NCBI RefSeq assembly: GCF_947623445.1
Contig: NC_135242.1
Coordinates: 3,534,001 to 3,598,000, forward strand
Reading direction: 5' to 3'
Source of the DNA: Clavelina lepadiformis
Lineage: Eukaryota > Chordata > Ascidiacea > Aplousobranchia > Clavelinidae
DNA: 64,000 nucleotides
The notes beneath the pieces were generated by a model that was not told where the DNA came from, searched no databases, and was given only the letters and a program-made list of their open reading frames with translations. Made by a program: the position numbers and the translations under genes. This document shows positions 12,371 through 23,568 of this stretch, in pieces (the stretch's first letter is position 1; each line of letters starts with the position of its first letter).

Positions 12371-12435
12371 CGCCTAGGCACAGTGTTACGCCTAGGCACA
12401 GTGTTACGCCTAGGCACAGTGTTACGCCTAGGCAC
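12371..12435. repeat. 18-bp tandem repeat, about 3.6 copies
   Basis: The unit cgcctaggcacagtgtta starts at 12371, 12389, 12407 and (partial) 12425. The full copies are identical, so the array is recent or homogenised. The unit contains the palindrome CCTAGG. It lies in the left arm of the 4.47-kb hAT. Confidence 0.95.
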
Positions 12436-12436
12436 G

Positions 12437-13421
12437 TAAGATAAAGCAAGATTTTGGCATAGACTACTTATTTAAGATGAAAAATTATAACACTTTTCGA
12501 GCTGTTTCAGGGCCCTTCATTACTTCAGCCGCAGATAAGATGCACGGCTTTATTAACTCTTCCCCAATCGTGTATGCTTTTTTTGGTTTTAACTATTCGT
12601 AGAGAAACTAGATAGGATTCATGAAGAAAGGATTTTTCGGTAGTCGTCATCTTTTCATTTGCTTTTTTTAATCGTTCATATCAGAGAATATTCGTCCAAA
12701 ATATTCAAGTGGCTTGCCTTCAAGATTGTTGTGCTTTGAATGAAAGTGACGAACAACTTTAGAAGGTTTCATAACGTCATTTGGCAGAATTTGGGAGCAC
12801 ACCAAACATTAGGGCCGTGACGATTGTTCACTACCCGGAACTATTGTAAAACCAAGCTCCAAGTATTTTTATTGTATTGCCTGACAAATTCCCCTTTTCG
12901 TTTCTTACTTCCCTCTGTGACACTCAACTTATCTGCATATGCCCTTTTCGTAGTTTACATTTGCACCTACTGATACTTGGTTCATTTCCATTTTGAGAAT
13001 TATTTGTTTCAGAAGTCTTAGTTTTTTCCTTCTTGTTAAAATACACTTGTTGGTTCGTTGATTCCATATTAATCCTTCTGTAGTTTAACAGGACAAGCTA
13101 TTGCAGCATCTGAAAAGTGAAGAATGACCTTGTATTACAAAACTTTTTGAAAGCTAGACGCAGTTTATGACGAAACAATCATAAACGGCACAAAATCTAG
13201 GTCATCGGAAGGTTAACCTTTATTATTAAACAGTTCTGCTGTATCAACGAAGGAGAGATAGGCTATGCCAGTTTTAGCCTACTGCTGTGAATCGGCCAAG
13301 CGTAAAATGAGTTTTACAGGAAGTATCAACTTTGCAATGCTTATGATTCCAGATTAAAATTAGCTTGGCAGAAAGTAAGATACGGTACTTCGCGGACCGG
13401 CGGTTGAGAACCACTGAGTTA
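12437..13421. mobile_element. Probable nested hAT-like remnant inside the left arm
   Basis: Two segments match the MITE at 16831-17096. The first is 12448-12490 (gcaagattttgg, then tatttaagatgaaaaatta). The second is the end segment 13395-13421 (cgcggaccggcggttgagaaccactg). They are about 970 bases apart here but about 120 in the MITE, so this may be a longer relative. No matching left end or target duplication was found. A short minus-strand frame starting MESTNQQVYFNKKEK at 13067 lies inside, too short to interpret. Confidence 0.35.
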
Positions 13422-13808
13422 GGCTAAGCCTTAGGAATACATTAGGTTAAGGCAGTAAGATTAGTACTCATTATGGTTGGGAAAAGAGTTAGCAATCATT
13501 ATTGTTGAGTTCAATGTTGTTTCATTGCCGATTCACAAGCTAACACCGTGCAAACAACTGCCGGTTCACAACAAAAAATGATGGAAACCAGTGTCAGTTT
13601 ATAACAAAAAATGATGGAAAGCATTGGGGTTCACTTGGACGCTAGCGACTGCCTTAATTCTAAGACAATTGCTAATGTTTTTTTTTGCACTGTGACGTAG
13701 GCTAAATATACGGCGTTGTGTTTATTGTAACGGAAGATTTCAAGTTAATGCGATAAATTTTACGGTTCCACAATTTACAAATTTAGCTGCGTTTTGTGCA
13801 CGCTTGCT

Positions 13809-16331
13809 ATGGCGTCTCAACTCAGTGGATGGGATAAAGCGAAAAAGAAAAGGAAAGAAGCAGCAGAACAAGAAAAGCTTCTGGCGAAAATTCCAAAACT
13901 GAGTTCATACTTTGGAATGCGAGCAGCTTCGTCTCAATTGCCTGCGTCGGATGCGATTGAGAATTCGAGCGCTCCTGAAGACCAGGCCAAGCAAGATGAA
14001 CCTGATGAGGAAAGAGAGGATAAAGAGCGGGAAAGTTCAGCGGAGAGAGCAGAGGTGAAAGGAGACGCTATCACTGGCGAAGCACTGGCGCAAACGCTGG
14101 AGGATATCACCAATGATTTAGGACAGTGGGGTAAAATCAACGCTGACACTCGAGAATATTGGGCCAAGAAAGGTTCAAAACACTGCCAACACACTGAATC
14201 GATGTTTGAAGAGAGCGCCAGACAATACCTAGGTGAATCATTCCAACGTCGATGCACTAAGACCTTCTTCGTGCGTACGCATCCGCTCAATGGTGAAAAA
14301 TCCTATAGACAATGGTTGTGCTACTCGCCTTCGACCGGGAAGGTGTTCTGCTTTGCATGCAAGTTGTTCGGTGGTAATGCTGTTCAAGCAACCAAGTTCG
14401 TATCCGGCGGTTTCGACAATTGGAGGACAGGCGAATCCAGAATAAAATGGCATGAAAGCAGCGATGGTCATCGCAAGGCTATGTTGTCTTTTGCGAGCCG
14501 ACAGAGGGAGGCCGGTCGTGTTGACTACCTAGCCGCTAAACAGGTCGAGGAAGAGCGGTGTTACTGGCGCCAGATTGTAAAGCGGCTCATCGACGTTCTG
14601 ATATTCCTAGCTAAGCGTGGCCTTGCTATAAGGGGCGCGGATGAGATCATAGGTTCCCCTCATAATGGTAACTACCTTGGCATCATTGAGTTGTTGGCGG
14701 AGTACGATACTCTGCTGGCTAGCCATATTAGAAAATATGCGAACTGCGGGAAAGGTCACATTTCTTATTTGTCATCCACAATTTGCGAGGAGCTGGTGCA
14801 GCTCATGGGACAAAAGGTGCAGGACACCATCCTGAAAGAAGCCAAGAAGGCGAAGTATTTCTCTGTCTCGATTGACTCTACACCTGACGTATCACACCTC
14901 GACCAGCTAACGATTGTTATTCGATATGTTCTGCCGTTGGGTCCAGTTGAACGGTTCCTGACATTCTTGCCTATGATGAGACACACCGCTACGCACATGG
15001 CTAGCATACTTCTGAACTTTCTGAAGGAAAATGGCTTGGATGTTACTAACTGCAGAGGCCAGTCGTATGACAATGCGTCAAACATGTCAGGACGGTACAA
15101 CGGTGTCCAGGCAATTGTGAAGCGAGAATGTAAATATGCTGCTTTTATTCCATGCTGCAACCACAGTTTAAACCTGGTAGGAGACCAGGCTGTTAATAGC
15201 TGCGCTGGCTGTACCAGGTTTTTTCATTTTGTCAATGGACTATACGTTTTCCTGTCTGAATCGACATATCGCTGGCAGAAACTGAAGAATCGCTGCACAT
15301 TAACGCTCAAAGGTTTGTCTGGAACCCGATGGTGTGAACGTGCAGATGCTGTCAAAGCGCTAGTAGAAGGGTGGAAGAGCATTCAAGAAGTCCTGGATGA
15401 GCTTGCGGCAGATAAGGAGCAGAAGGCCGATACGAGAAACCAGGCCGATACGAGAAACCAGGCCGACGGATTTTCGCGCAGGATGGACGAACTTGAGACA
15501 GCAGTTATGGCGACTGCCTGGAACGATATCCTATGCCGTCTCAACAGTACGAGCATTAGCCTCCAAGACCCTACAGTCAGTCTGAATACGGCAACTAGTT
15601 TATTGGCATCACTGGTCGACACGATTCAATTTGCACGGGACAGATTTGACGTGTATGAGCAGATGGCGATCGAAAAGGTTCCTCACGGCGAATACAAGGC
15701 TGAAGAACGTCGAGGCCGTAAGCGAAAGCGAATGCCTGATGAAGGAGCTGCAAACGAAGAAAACCTCACCCCTAGGGAAACATTCAAAACCCATATATAT
15801 CTGGTCATGATCGACAGACTGTTAGCTGAACTGGAAAAGCGAATGAAGGCGTATGAGGATATATCTACAACATTCGGATTTCTTTCGGAGCTAACGTCAT
15901 TGAGCATAAAGCAGATCGAGAATAAAGCTCAAAATCTCGTTTCCTCGTATCCAGATGACTTGGAAGACACGCTGGTGGCTGAGCTCATACAGTTTGCTGC
16001 ATTTATGCGCACCCAGAAATCGGTGAGTGTGAACGAGTCAGCAGAGCTTACCATGTACAAGCTTTTGTCGTCGTTGAACCTTTCTCAAACATTTCCAAAC
16101 GTCGAGATTGCTTTGCGCATCTATCTGTGCTTGATGGTGTCTAATGCCTCCGGCGAGCGGAGCTTCTCAAAACTGGGAATAGTCAAAGGAGAGCTGCGGT
16201 CCTCGATGAGGGAGGAAAGGCTAAACATGCTGGCGCTTATGAGCATTGAACATGAGGTGCTGAGCAGCCTTGACTGCACTGACATGATCGAAGATTTCGC
16301 GCTTGCTAAGGCTCGAAAAACAGTAGTATAA
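13809..16331 (+). CDS. hAT-family transposase, TTF zinc finger / DUF4371 type, uninterrupted
   Basis: It would cut and paste its own element. The 840-residue frame is open from the ATG at 13809 (MASQLSGWDKAKKKRKEAAE) to the TAA at 16329. After a charged N-terminus comes a TTF-type zinc finger (about 130-225: WLCYSPSTGKVFCFACKLFG, later WHESSDGHRKAM). A DUF4371 segment follows (RGADEIIGSPHNGNYLGIIE) and then the RNase H-like core with first Asp in SVSIDSTPD, second Asp in RGQSYDNASNMSG, and CCNHSLNLVG. The C-terminal hATC region has Glu in NASGERSFSKL. The catalytic D, D, E are all present. A direct 18-bp duplication gives ADTRNQADTRNQAD near 15428-15463. The KRKRK cluster near residue 640 may be a nuclear signal. 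Nothing in the sequence rules out activity. Confidence 0.95.
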   Translation: MASQLSGWDKAKKKRKEAAEQEKLLAKIPKLSSYFGMRAASSQLPASDAIENSSAPEDQAKQDEPDEEREDKERESSAERAEVKGDAITGEALAQTLEDITNDLGQWGKINADTREYWAKKGSKHCQHTESMFEESARQYLGESFQRRCTKTFFVRTHPLNGEKSYRQWLCYSPSTGKVFCFACKLFGGNAVQATKFVSGGFDNWRTGESRIKWHESSDGHRKAMLSFASRQREAGRVDYLAAKQVEEERCYWRQIVKRLIDVLIFLAKRGLAIRGADEIIGSPHNGNYLGIIELLAEYDTLLASHIRKYANCGKGHISYLSSTICEELVQLMGQKVQDTILKEAKKAKYFSVSIDSTPDVSHLDQLTIVIRYVLPLGPVERFLTFLPMMRHTATHMASILLNFLKENGLDVTNCRGQSYDNASNMSGRYNGVQAIVKRECKYAAFIPCCNHSLNLVGDQAVNSCAGCTRFFHFVNGLYVFLSESTYRWQKLKNRCTLTLKGLSGTRWCERADAVKALVEGWKSIQEVLDELAADKEQKADTRNQADTRNQADGFSRRMDELETAVMATAWNDILCRLNSTSISLQDPTVSLNTATSLLASLVDTIQFARDRFDVYEQMAIEKVPHGEYKAEERRGRKRKRMPDEGAANEENLTPRETFKTHIYLVMIDRLLAELEKRMKAYEDISTTFGFLSELTSLSIKQIENKAQNLVSSYPDDLEDTLVAELIQFAAFMRTQKSVSVNESAELTMYKLLSSLNLSQTFPNVEIALRIYLCLMVSNASGERSFSKLGIVKGELRSSMREERLNMLALMSIEHEVLSSLDCTDMIEDFALAKARKTVV

Positions 16332-16830
16332 GTAAGCAGCACTAGCGCAGCATTGACAATATGCCAACGTTAAGTTGATCTGGATTAGCCTTTTCTTCAT
16401 TAACTCCGCTTTTCAGGCAATATTGGTATTGAATTGTGTTGGTGTTACATAGCCTGATGTTACTCTCGAGTTTTTACGATAACACGTCGTTATTATTGTT
16501 CATGTTCATTAAAATTTGGCTGACTGCGTCGAAAGCAATAAAGGCTCTTTGGTCGGTCTGATTACGCGTGTACGGTGGAGTCAGAGTGTCGAATGCATAT
16601 GTACCAATGCCTAGAAAAAATAGGCCTGTTTTTGCGCTGCAGCATCAGGCCCAGTTTCGTCTTAATCCGGCCCTGGTTGCGTCATAATGGTATTCTAATT
16701 CTATGGTTTTATTGTATAGAAACGAAGGCAAGACAATTTTAGTGGAATTTAAAGATGTATTATTGCGCTCATAACTATGGATGTACTATGTACATTGTAC
16801 AATAATTAACTGTTCTAAGATGTTCTAGCA

Positions 16831-17096
16831 CAGTGGTTCCCAACCTTTCTACACCAGGGGACCGGTAAAGACTTAAAAAAATGTTCAAGGACCGGCAACA
16901 GAAGATCGTAGTGAATAGGACAGATATTTCTAATCTTTTTGTTAACCAAAGTTGTCGTTGCATAACATAATGCAAGATTTTGGTATAAGCTATGTATTTA
17001 AGACGAAAAATTAGAGCAAAACGGCAATCAAATCAGCTTAAACAACCGGCAAAAAATTTACGCGGACCGGCGGTTCGGAACCACTGTTCTAGCAGA
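16831..17096. mobile_element. hAT-type MITE, 266 bp, perfect 8-bp target duplication
   Basis: Ends are cagtggttcccaacc and, on the minus strand, CAGTGGTTCCGAACC, a 15-bp near-perfect inverted repeat. TTCTAGCA is duplicated at 16823-16830 and 17097-17104. There is no coding capacity. GGACCGGTAAAG and GCGGACCGGCGG mark the subterminal regions. A related end occurs at 13395-13421. Confidence 0.9.
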
Positions 17097-17160
17097 GTCT
17101 TTATATATCGGTGTATAAAGACTCTGGGTCTAATGTAAGGGCCGTAGAACGATTTTCTTC

Positions 17161-17289
17161 ACCTACGTTTTGACCTGAAGTAACCTTTACCCAGAGCATA
17201 ATAGCGGCAAACATTATATTTGCAGCAGCATCTTTTACGCAAAAATTCCCGAACTACTTTTTTAAAATAGTACCGACTGCCCACCTCTG
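17161..17289. mobile_element. Right-end fragment of the 8617-9047 MITE family
   Basis: ttttgacctgaagtaac, gcataatagcggcaaac and the end gtaccgactgcccacctctg match the right half of the MITE at 8617-9047. The left half and a target duplication were not found, so this copy is truncated. Confidence 0.7.
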
Positions 17290-18742
17290 CGTATAAGTTA
17301 TAATTATCTGCGTTTGTCTTGTCGCTTTTCTACTCAATTCAATTTTAGACTTTGTCTTGAGCACGATGATAAAATTCAGGTTTAGAGAGTATATGTGCGA
17401 ATTTTAGGCTGAAAAACATGCACCTGCTGTTACAGCCACATGGAGTTTAGTGAAAAATTTAAATTTAAGACAGTGACTTCATTGCACTCAATTCGGTGTA
17501 CAAGACTCAATGACCTTCATCGCACTTCATAAAAACAAGGCCAGCACAACATCTTTTCCACCACTCGTAGTTCGCCATACTAGTATGGTTTATTTCAAAA
17601 CCTGAGTTTTAAATCTTATTTAAAAAAATCTTTAACGTAATTTCCACTTGACCTTATATTTATATTTGTTGAGTTTGGTGGCCATGCTAACCTTTCATCG
17701 TTATTAGCATCACTGAACAATTAACACCTTGCACGTGTTAAACTTCCGGGCTTTGCCATTTTTCCTCGTTATTTGATTGTCTGTGAGCATATTTTCGTGT
17801 TCTTTTACTTTCGCAAAGCTATCACCTTTTTTTGCTCCCCACAGTCAATGGCGAAAAAACTAAATAAAAAAATAAATAAAAATAACGATTTTGTTAAGAC
17901 GCATGACCCACATTCCATTAATATTTATTGATTGTTCCAGGGGGTCTGAATAAGTAACAGATGGGAGGTCGTAGAAATTGCCAAACAGGCTACATTTGAT
18001 TTATTCGAATCGATTGTTGCAAAACAATGCACAATGCATTGTTTAATGTCGTGTTTTTGTCATTGTCATTCCTTTCGTTGCCCTCTGGAGTCTAGAGAAA
18101 GAATGAGTCTGGATGTACAAATATGTTCAAGACTAACTGCTACCACCAGGCCTTCAGTGTTACACTGTTCATAATTTCTTAAATTGATGAATTATTATTA
18201 ACATGATTTTTATTTTATTTATTTCCTTGAAACTGACATTTATTTTTTGGTAATAATAATTAATTAATTAATTAATTAGTGAACGCGAAATATGACATAA
18301 CTTACATGCGAACAGCAGGTTCTACAGGGTCCTGGCATTTATAAAATTGGCACTGCACCCCTGGTGATAACGTAAGTATACCATACAACGTGGAGACATA
18401 TTATAAATTCTTTTATGTTCATGATAGGTCTCTCAAATGTTAGCTTTGTTTGCGTGTTTAGCGTAAGATATTTGCTTTTGTAATTGTGAAACTAAGGATA
18501 AAATTTGAAAAGGATTTGCATCTGGCCTGAATAGTGATACCTATCACTCATAGTTCGTGGAACCCGCAGCGGACAAATAGGAAAGCTCAAGACACAAACC
18601 ACAGCTATACAGTATTCGTAGGCTATATATGTCATACTGTTATCAGCAGCAAAACTGGCAGTTATTACATCATAATGACGTTGCATTTCAATCAATTTGT
18701 TTGAAAAATATTTGACCAACAAAATGCCTTCAAAGAAGGTTG
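17290..18742. other. Intergenic, SINE-like copy and AATT tract, no gene seen
   Basis: This gap lies between the hAT cluster and the gene at 18743. It holds the SINE-like copy at 17722-17885 and an (AATT)n tract at about 18258-18279. No credible exon was found. Confidence 0.5.
17722..17885 (+). repeat. SINE-like repeat, copy 2
   Basis: It runs from aacaccttgcacgtg to an A-rich tail (aaataaaaaaataaataaaa) just after ccccacagtcaatggcg. It matches the minus strand of 11605-11790 throughout, with gaps. Confidence 0.55.
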
Positions 18743-20237
18743 ATGATAATAATGAACAAATTCATCGATTTCAGAAAGTTTCCCGAAACGATAGGAAATA
18801 ACCAGGCAATACGGAATTCAAAGTTACTTCATCGGAAAGAACTACCACCTGTTTACCCATTCGCTAAAGATGCAAGGTACATTATTATAATTGATATGTT
18901 GCTTCTCACAGTATATGTAGCATAGATATCTGTTGTTTTGCCAAAACTTAATATCTATAGCTTTTATGACTTGTTGCATTTTTTTCCTGAGTTTTCCAAA
19001 CGAAATGTCACAGAAGCTGCGAAGCAATTACATGGCCCAATTCATGCGGAAGTCACATTCAAGGCGAAATTTGAGACCGACTTCACCACAGAGACGGCAC
19101 AACCCTCAGTCCAAAAAAGTAAACAAGTAGTGTATGCCCTACCGTAAATTTTTGGCATGTTTAGACCAGTAACATTCTTTCCGGAACAACTGGCGATTGA
19201 CAACTCCAACATACCCTGGTTTTAGGTTTTTCATTTTTTGCAATATTACAACAAACCGGTGTGTCACGTCAAAACAAAGAACAGGTCAAGGAGTTCCAAA
19301 CATGACATCATAAAATGCTATTCAACGCTACACCCGATACCGCTGACGACATGCAAATCAGCTTTCAAGCAACCCGCTTTTCTCCCGCATTTAAATCAGA
19401 GGGTTCAGATTTTTCTGGAGCCAGCCAAACATATCGTTCCTGTAGAGATCGTGCAAGCAGACGACGAAGGTTAATTACTATTGTAGATGCTATTCTGTAA
19501 ACTGCTTAGTAAGGATTTTCGTTGCCAAAAGACTTCTTGTTATTCAGGCGAAAATGAAACTACTATTCTTCTACCATCTTGTCAGGTAAAGCTGTTTGTT
19601 ATTTGAACCCTATTTTTGATGGAACCACTGGTCAAAGGTGAAAACATTCGCTGTTTGATTCCAAGCAGCGGTTGTTTAAAACGAATGATAATTAGCTTAC
19701 AAAATTTTAATCATTTCGTACGTCCCAGCATGATGCTAAGTGAAGTTAAATTTTGGAACTACTGTAGCAGTACCACCTTTTCAGGAGAAAGGAGTCGATT
19801 TCATGACGTCACAAGCGTGGAAAATGAATCCAAGAAAGCGTAAGTTTTTCCCGATAACAACGAACCACAACTGGAAAACACCTCAAGGTAGATAGATTTT
19901 AACTGCATTGTTTGTGGTAAGTAAAAGATTGAATTCTTAACATCTCAAGTTAGTTAGCACTATATCCTAGCAGTGCCCAATACTCAATGTATCTCTATTC
20001 CTTACATCTGACCAAAAATACAACAAATGTTAATATTGCTTTTATAAAAACACAGTAAACCGTTAGCGACCAGATGAGTTTTCTCAAATTGCGTCATCAT
20101 TCGCAGGCCAACATATACCAACGAAAGACGTGATGGAAACGACAACTAAGTTGACATACAAGCCGCTACTACCCCTCAGAAGAAGAGAGACGCCCAAATT
20201 TAGCAGGATTCTTGACTCTTCAATATTTAATCACTAA
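18743..20237 (+). CDS. Unrecognised 242-residue protein, possibly an axonemal microtubule protein
   Basis: Six exons close exactly in phase: 18743-18876, 18992-19118, 19226-19469, 19548-19585, 19785-19839 and 20107-20237 (TAA). All have GT-AG borders, several with good pyrimidine tracts. The start MMIIMNKFIDFRKFPETIG is the first ATG of the frame. I know no named homologue. The protein is basic and repeats a loose motif of Ser/Thr-x-x followed by an aromatic residue and a basic/proline stretch: LRSNYMAQFMRKS, TTCKSAFKQPAFLP, MTSQAWKMNPRK, METTTKLTYKPLLPLRRR. Such spacing resembles SAXO/TEX26-like microtubule inner proteins, but that is only a guess. Between the second and fifth exons is an acidic turn (QADDEGENETT). 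The gene converges on NIPP1, with 256 bases between stop codons. An alternative frame in exon 2 also stays open; I chose the one that keeps phase. Confidence 0.55.
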
Positions 20238-20493
20238 TCACGATTCAGCTTCAATCTTGCGTACAATGGCAAGTTTATAAAAACCATCTGATCCTAGAAA
20301 AGCGTCTTTATAATTGGAAAGATAAGGTTTGAGACAAGCGACTTGACACTTTCATTTGAAGGTTTTTGTCTAAGTTGAACACATTGCTCAACACAAACGG
20401 CTCAACAGCAGCATTTAAACACGGGGTTTGCTCAAGGGTCATGCTTCTCGTCAGTATGGAACCACGCACAGTAAAACCACATGCGTGATGACG

Positions 20494-23400
20494 TCACACA
20501 AGCAGGGCAGGGGCTGGTCTTTTTCCAGGCCAGGCTTCCTTGATGTATTTTTTTCGAGGTTTGGTGTCGACCGTGCTCTCGATTTGAACTTCAGGCTGAG
20601 ATACGCTAAGTGCAGTTTCGATGGGGACCTGGAAAACATGAGCCATGGGCGTACTTGATTGGGATCGAATATACTATTGAAGCTGTCTCAGAAAAATCTC
20701 ATTATTTTATTCCACTCTACACCATTACATTTATCCTATTTTTTTGTAGTAGAGCATATTCGAGGGATATTTTGAAATCTCACCTTTGTTTCGGTTTCAA
20801 TGTCAGGAGCTAAATTAGGCACGAAGCTGTTTATTCTGGAAGATATGGTCTCCATACTGGATTTTTTATCTGGAATTTAGGTATGAATACTAGCTATTAC
20901 AGTATGAACCCCCTTACAATACTACAGAGTCTTAATTATAAAGCCAATGTAGTTATGACATCCTTATGTGCTCGAAGACAGTCAATATCTGACCGAAAAA
21001 TGTCCGTAGTTCAGGAAATTCACATTCTTTACCTTCTAAATCTTCATAAAGTCCTTGGTTATAAAATTCTTGCACGTGTTTCTTGACTTCTGTGTGACCT
21101 GAAACCAACCCTGAGACAGCACCTCTATGTCTCTGTGGCGAAGAATAAATAAACAAAAAGAATAAATACATAAAAATCAATGGGATCAATATAAATCAGT
21201 AGACAATAATTTTCATTCAATCACATTTCAATGATAGTCAATTTAAAAGACTTTCATTTCTGTAAACTTTGGTCAAAGGGGTTGCACTGGCTTATGTTAA
21301 GTCGAAAGGTAAGAGTTGACCAATCACAGGTAACTACAGTTAGCCTATTACAGTTGATGCAATTAATGCGAAGGACAAAGTTATAAATTGCTTAATGTAA
21401 AAAAATAGAAATTTTATGAAACTGCTAACCTACAGGATATAAAATTTACGATAACAAGCCAGTGACAAAGGAAAATTGGTTTACTGGAGTCTATAATTAA
21501 TACTAACCTTATTTGGTATTACTTCAACAGAAATCATATTACGAAATCTTCCTACACTTGAATCGATGTCTTCAGGATTTATGATTTCATTTTCGTCAGC
21601 AAAATTAACTGATTTACGTTTCCTTTTCATTAATTTGCGCGGTTCATCAACAGGAAGCGTGGACATGCGCTTGTTATGTGCCGTATTGAATTCTGTCAGG
21701 TTCTGATAAAAGTATAAGATGCATAAAATTTCAATTCTAAAGCACAATTATTCAGTGCTTAATGTTTTGGACAAGCAATGGATATTAATATTTCACAACA
21801 TTATGTAGCAAATAGCCAGGACAGATAAGGTTATGTTAAAACTGGGAAATTAGAATTACACTGCATCAAAAACCAGCAACATTAAAGATAACTGTAAAAG
21901 AAAGTAAAACATGAATTATGTTACTTGTCATTTTCATCTGTTTACTGTAAAGCGCCTTTGAGCATTTTTTTATGAGGTATGGGGCACTATGGAAATGTTT
22001 ATTAGTATGAAACAGTTTTTAAAGTAAATTACATCAAGTTCTTCTTCCTCTTGAGGAAGATCAAACGCTGAATCCTCCTCATTTTTCATGTCGTCACGTT
22101 GAGGTGCAACATTAGGTCGCTCTATTATTTGTAGGAGGCAAAGTGATTAGGATTGGGGAAAACATCTTTATTCAGCATGCAGTTGTGATTACAACAACTG
22201 AACCACGTAGGCTTATAATAGTAAAACATTTATCTGATATCCGCCCCCAGCTCTTTCTAAGATAGAATATCTTTTTTTAAATGCACACAGACACAAACAT
22301 CTCATTCAAGTACTCTGACCCTTTAATATGTACGATCTTGTTGATGCTCCGAAATGAAATGTGGTGTCAAATGGAACAGGAGTTGGTTTATTTGCTTCCA
22401 ACCGAAGATTCCTGATAAATGATCCATGCACTGAAAAAAAATAGAATAGAAGCAATTACAAAACATGTGGCACAAAACCCTGAGACACTTGACTCGAAGT
22501 ATTTTTATTTCAACGTCCCTTATGAAAAGACAATCTAAGTTTTCATGAAAAAACATAACTACTATACACATAACATATTAAATTCTGCTGTATTCAAAAC
22601 TTACTACTTCCGAGGTCAATGATAAACATCCTTTTCAAGTGTTTATGATAAAGAAGAGCAGCGTGAACTCTTGAGCAAGACGCATGTTCAATTAAAAAAT
22701 CACAGGTGTCAGAATTACGGCCAAAATAATAGCATTTCTTTTCATCAATAATAAGTTTCTGTAAAACCACACAATAGTTTGATCTTAACTCTTATTTTAA
22801 GGTAAAGAAAAAACTGCTCCTAAATTTAAACAACTAAAGAAACACACACAAGAAATTTATGATTAAAAATCATTTGCATTAATAATACTCGACAACAGAG
22901 CAGTTGAAGTATGGGGAAGTATGCAACCCAGATGCTACTATTTTAATGTCCTTTAACAAGGCATGACTGATACTCACTTCTGTTCAGTGAATATTTCTTT
23001 CTTTGTGAACAGTTTCAAATTCGGGCAGTGCGATAAACACATAAATAAAATGTGTGTGACTATTGATAATTACACAAAGACAAATTTGGTGAAAAGGTGA
23101 GACTGAAAGGTGTGCGAAGACTTTGTTCAGTTTCAGAATAAACATTCTGATATCTTACCATATGTCATACCAATAACACTTCAATTGTTTAAGCAATAAT
23201 TAAGTTATCAAATTGTAAAGAATTATGATATTACTGCAAATCGATAGCAATTTACAATTGCCCAAACTTAAATACCTCAATCAGTTTGTCTCCTTTCATT
23301 ACATCAAGGTGGGTACCAGCAGGACACATTCCTGCCCTGTAAAGAAGTTTGTAAAAAACTTATATAGCCTATCTGGAGATTGCAGAAGTAACCATATGAA

Positions 23401-23568
23401 GTAGCTTATAGTTTCTAATGATTCGTTTCAAATTTGGCAGACTTTTGCAGTCCCAATATAAGAATGTCAATAAATTAGTTCTATTTGCTGTTCTTACCAT
23501 GATGGGATTTCAAAATCAACCTTCACTGGTTCAGAAGAGATTGATCCTCTTGATCTATGCTTTGACAT
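20494..23568 (-). CDS. PPP1R8: NIPP1, nuclear inhibitor of protein phosphatase 1
   Basis: NIPP1 holds PP1 in the nucleus and links it to splicing and chromatin partners through an FHA domain. Nine exons close in phase: 23568-23498, 23336-23276, 22758-22605, 22430-22320, 22121-22033, 21702-21508, 21132-21033, 20869-20784 and 20628-20494, about 333 residues (human 351). The FHA domain begins after HLDVMKGDKLIE and contains YYFGRNSD, SCSRVHAAL and GASTRSYILK. LTEFNTAHNKR and EIINPED.DSSVGRFRN match the family exactly around the PP1-binding site. The RVxF-type motif is KSVNF (residues 192-196; human RVTF). The C-terminus RKKYIKEAWPGKRPAPALLV matches the second PP1/RNA-binding tail. The FHA motif N-S-T-H-G of human reads G-S-M-H-G here, across the exon 3/4 junction. 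Confidence 0.95.

Larger units (their letters stand above)
12205..16675 (+). mobile_element. hAT transposon, 4.47 kb, apparently complete with intact transposase
   Basis: A perfect 8-bp duplication GTTGCGTC (12197-12204 and 16676-16683) bounds it. The imperfect inverted repeats are CAGTGCAGGATTAAGGTGG on the left and, on the minus strand, CAGGGCCGGATTAAGACG on the right. A second short motif, GATGCTGCAGC, recurs inside both ends. The long left arm (12205-13790) carries an 18-bp tandem repeat and remnants of another MITE-like element. The right arm is short (16332-16675). The single plus-strand gene has no break. Exact duplication plus an intact gene argue for recent arrival. Confidence 0.93.

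Noticed and set aside
12371-12435. Short regularly repeated 18-bp units, considered as a CRISPR-like array
   Set aside because: The units abut without spacers and lie inside a transposon in an animal genome; it is a plain tandem repeat.
13934-16342. Many open frames on the minus strand
   Set aside because: They are shadows of the intact hAT transposase on the plus strand.
17070-17090. ggttcggaacc, considered as a tRNA B box
   Set aside because: It is the inverted end of the 266-bp MITE; no acceptor stem or A box around it.
20428-20658. 76-residue plus-strand frame
   Set aside because: It is antisense to the last NIPP1 exon, which matches the family C-terminus.
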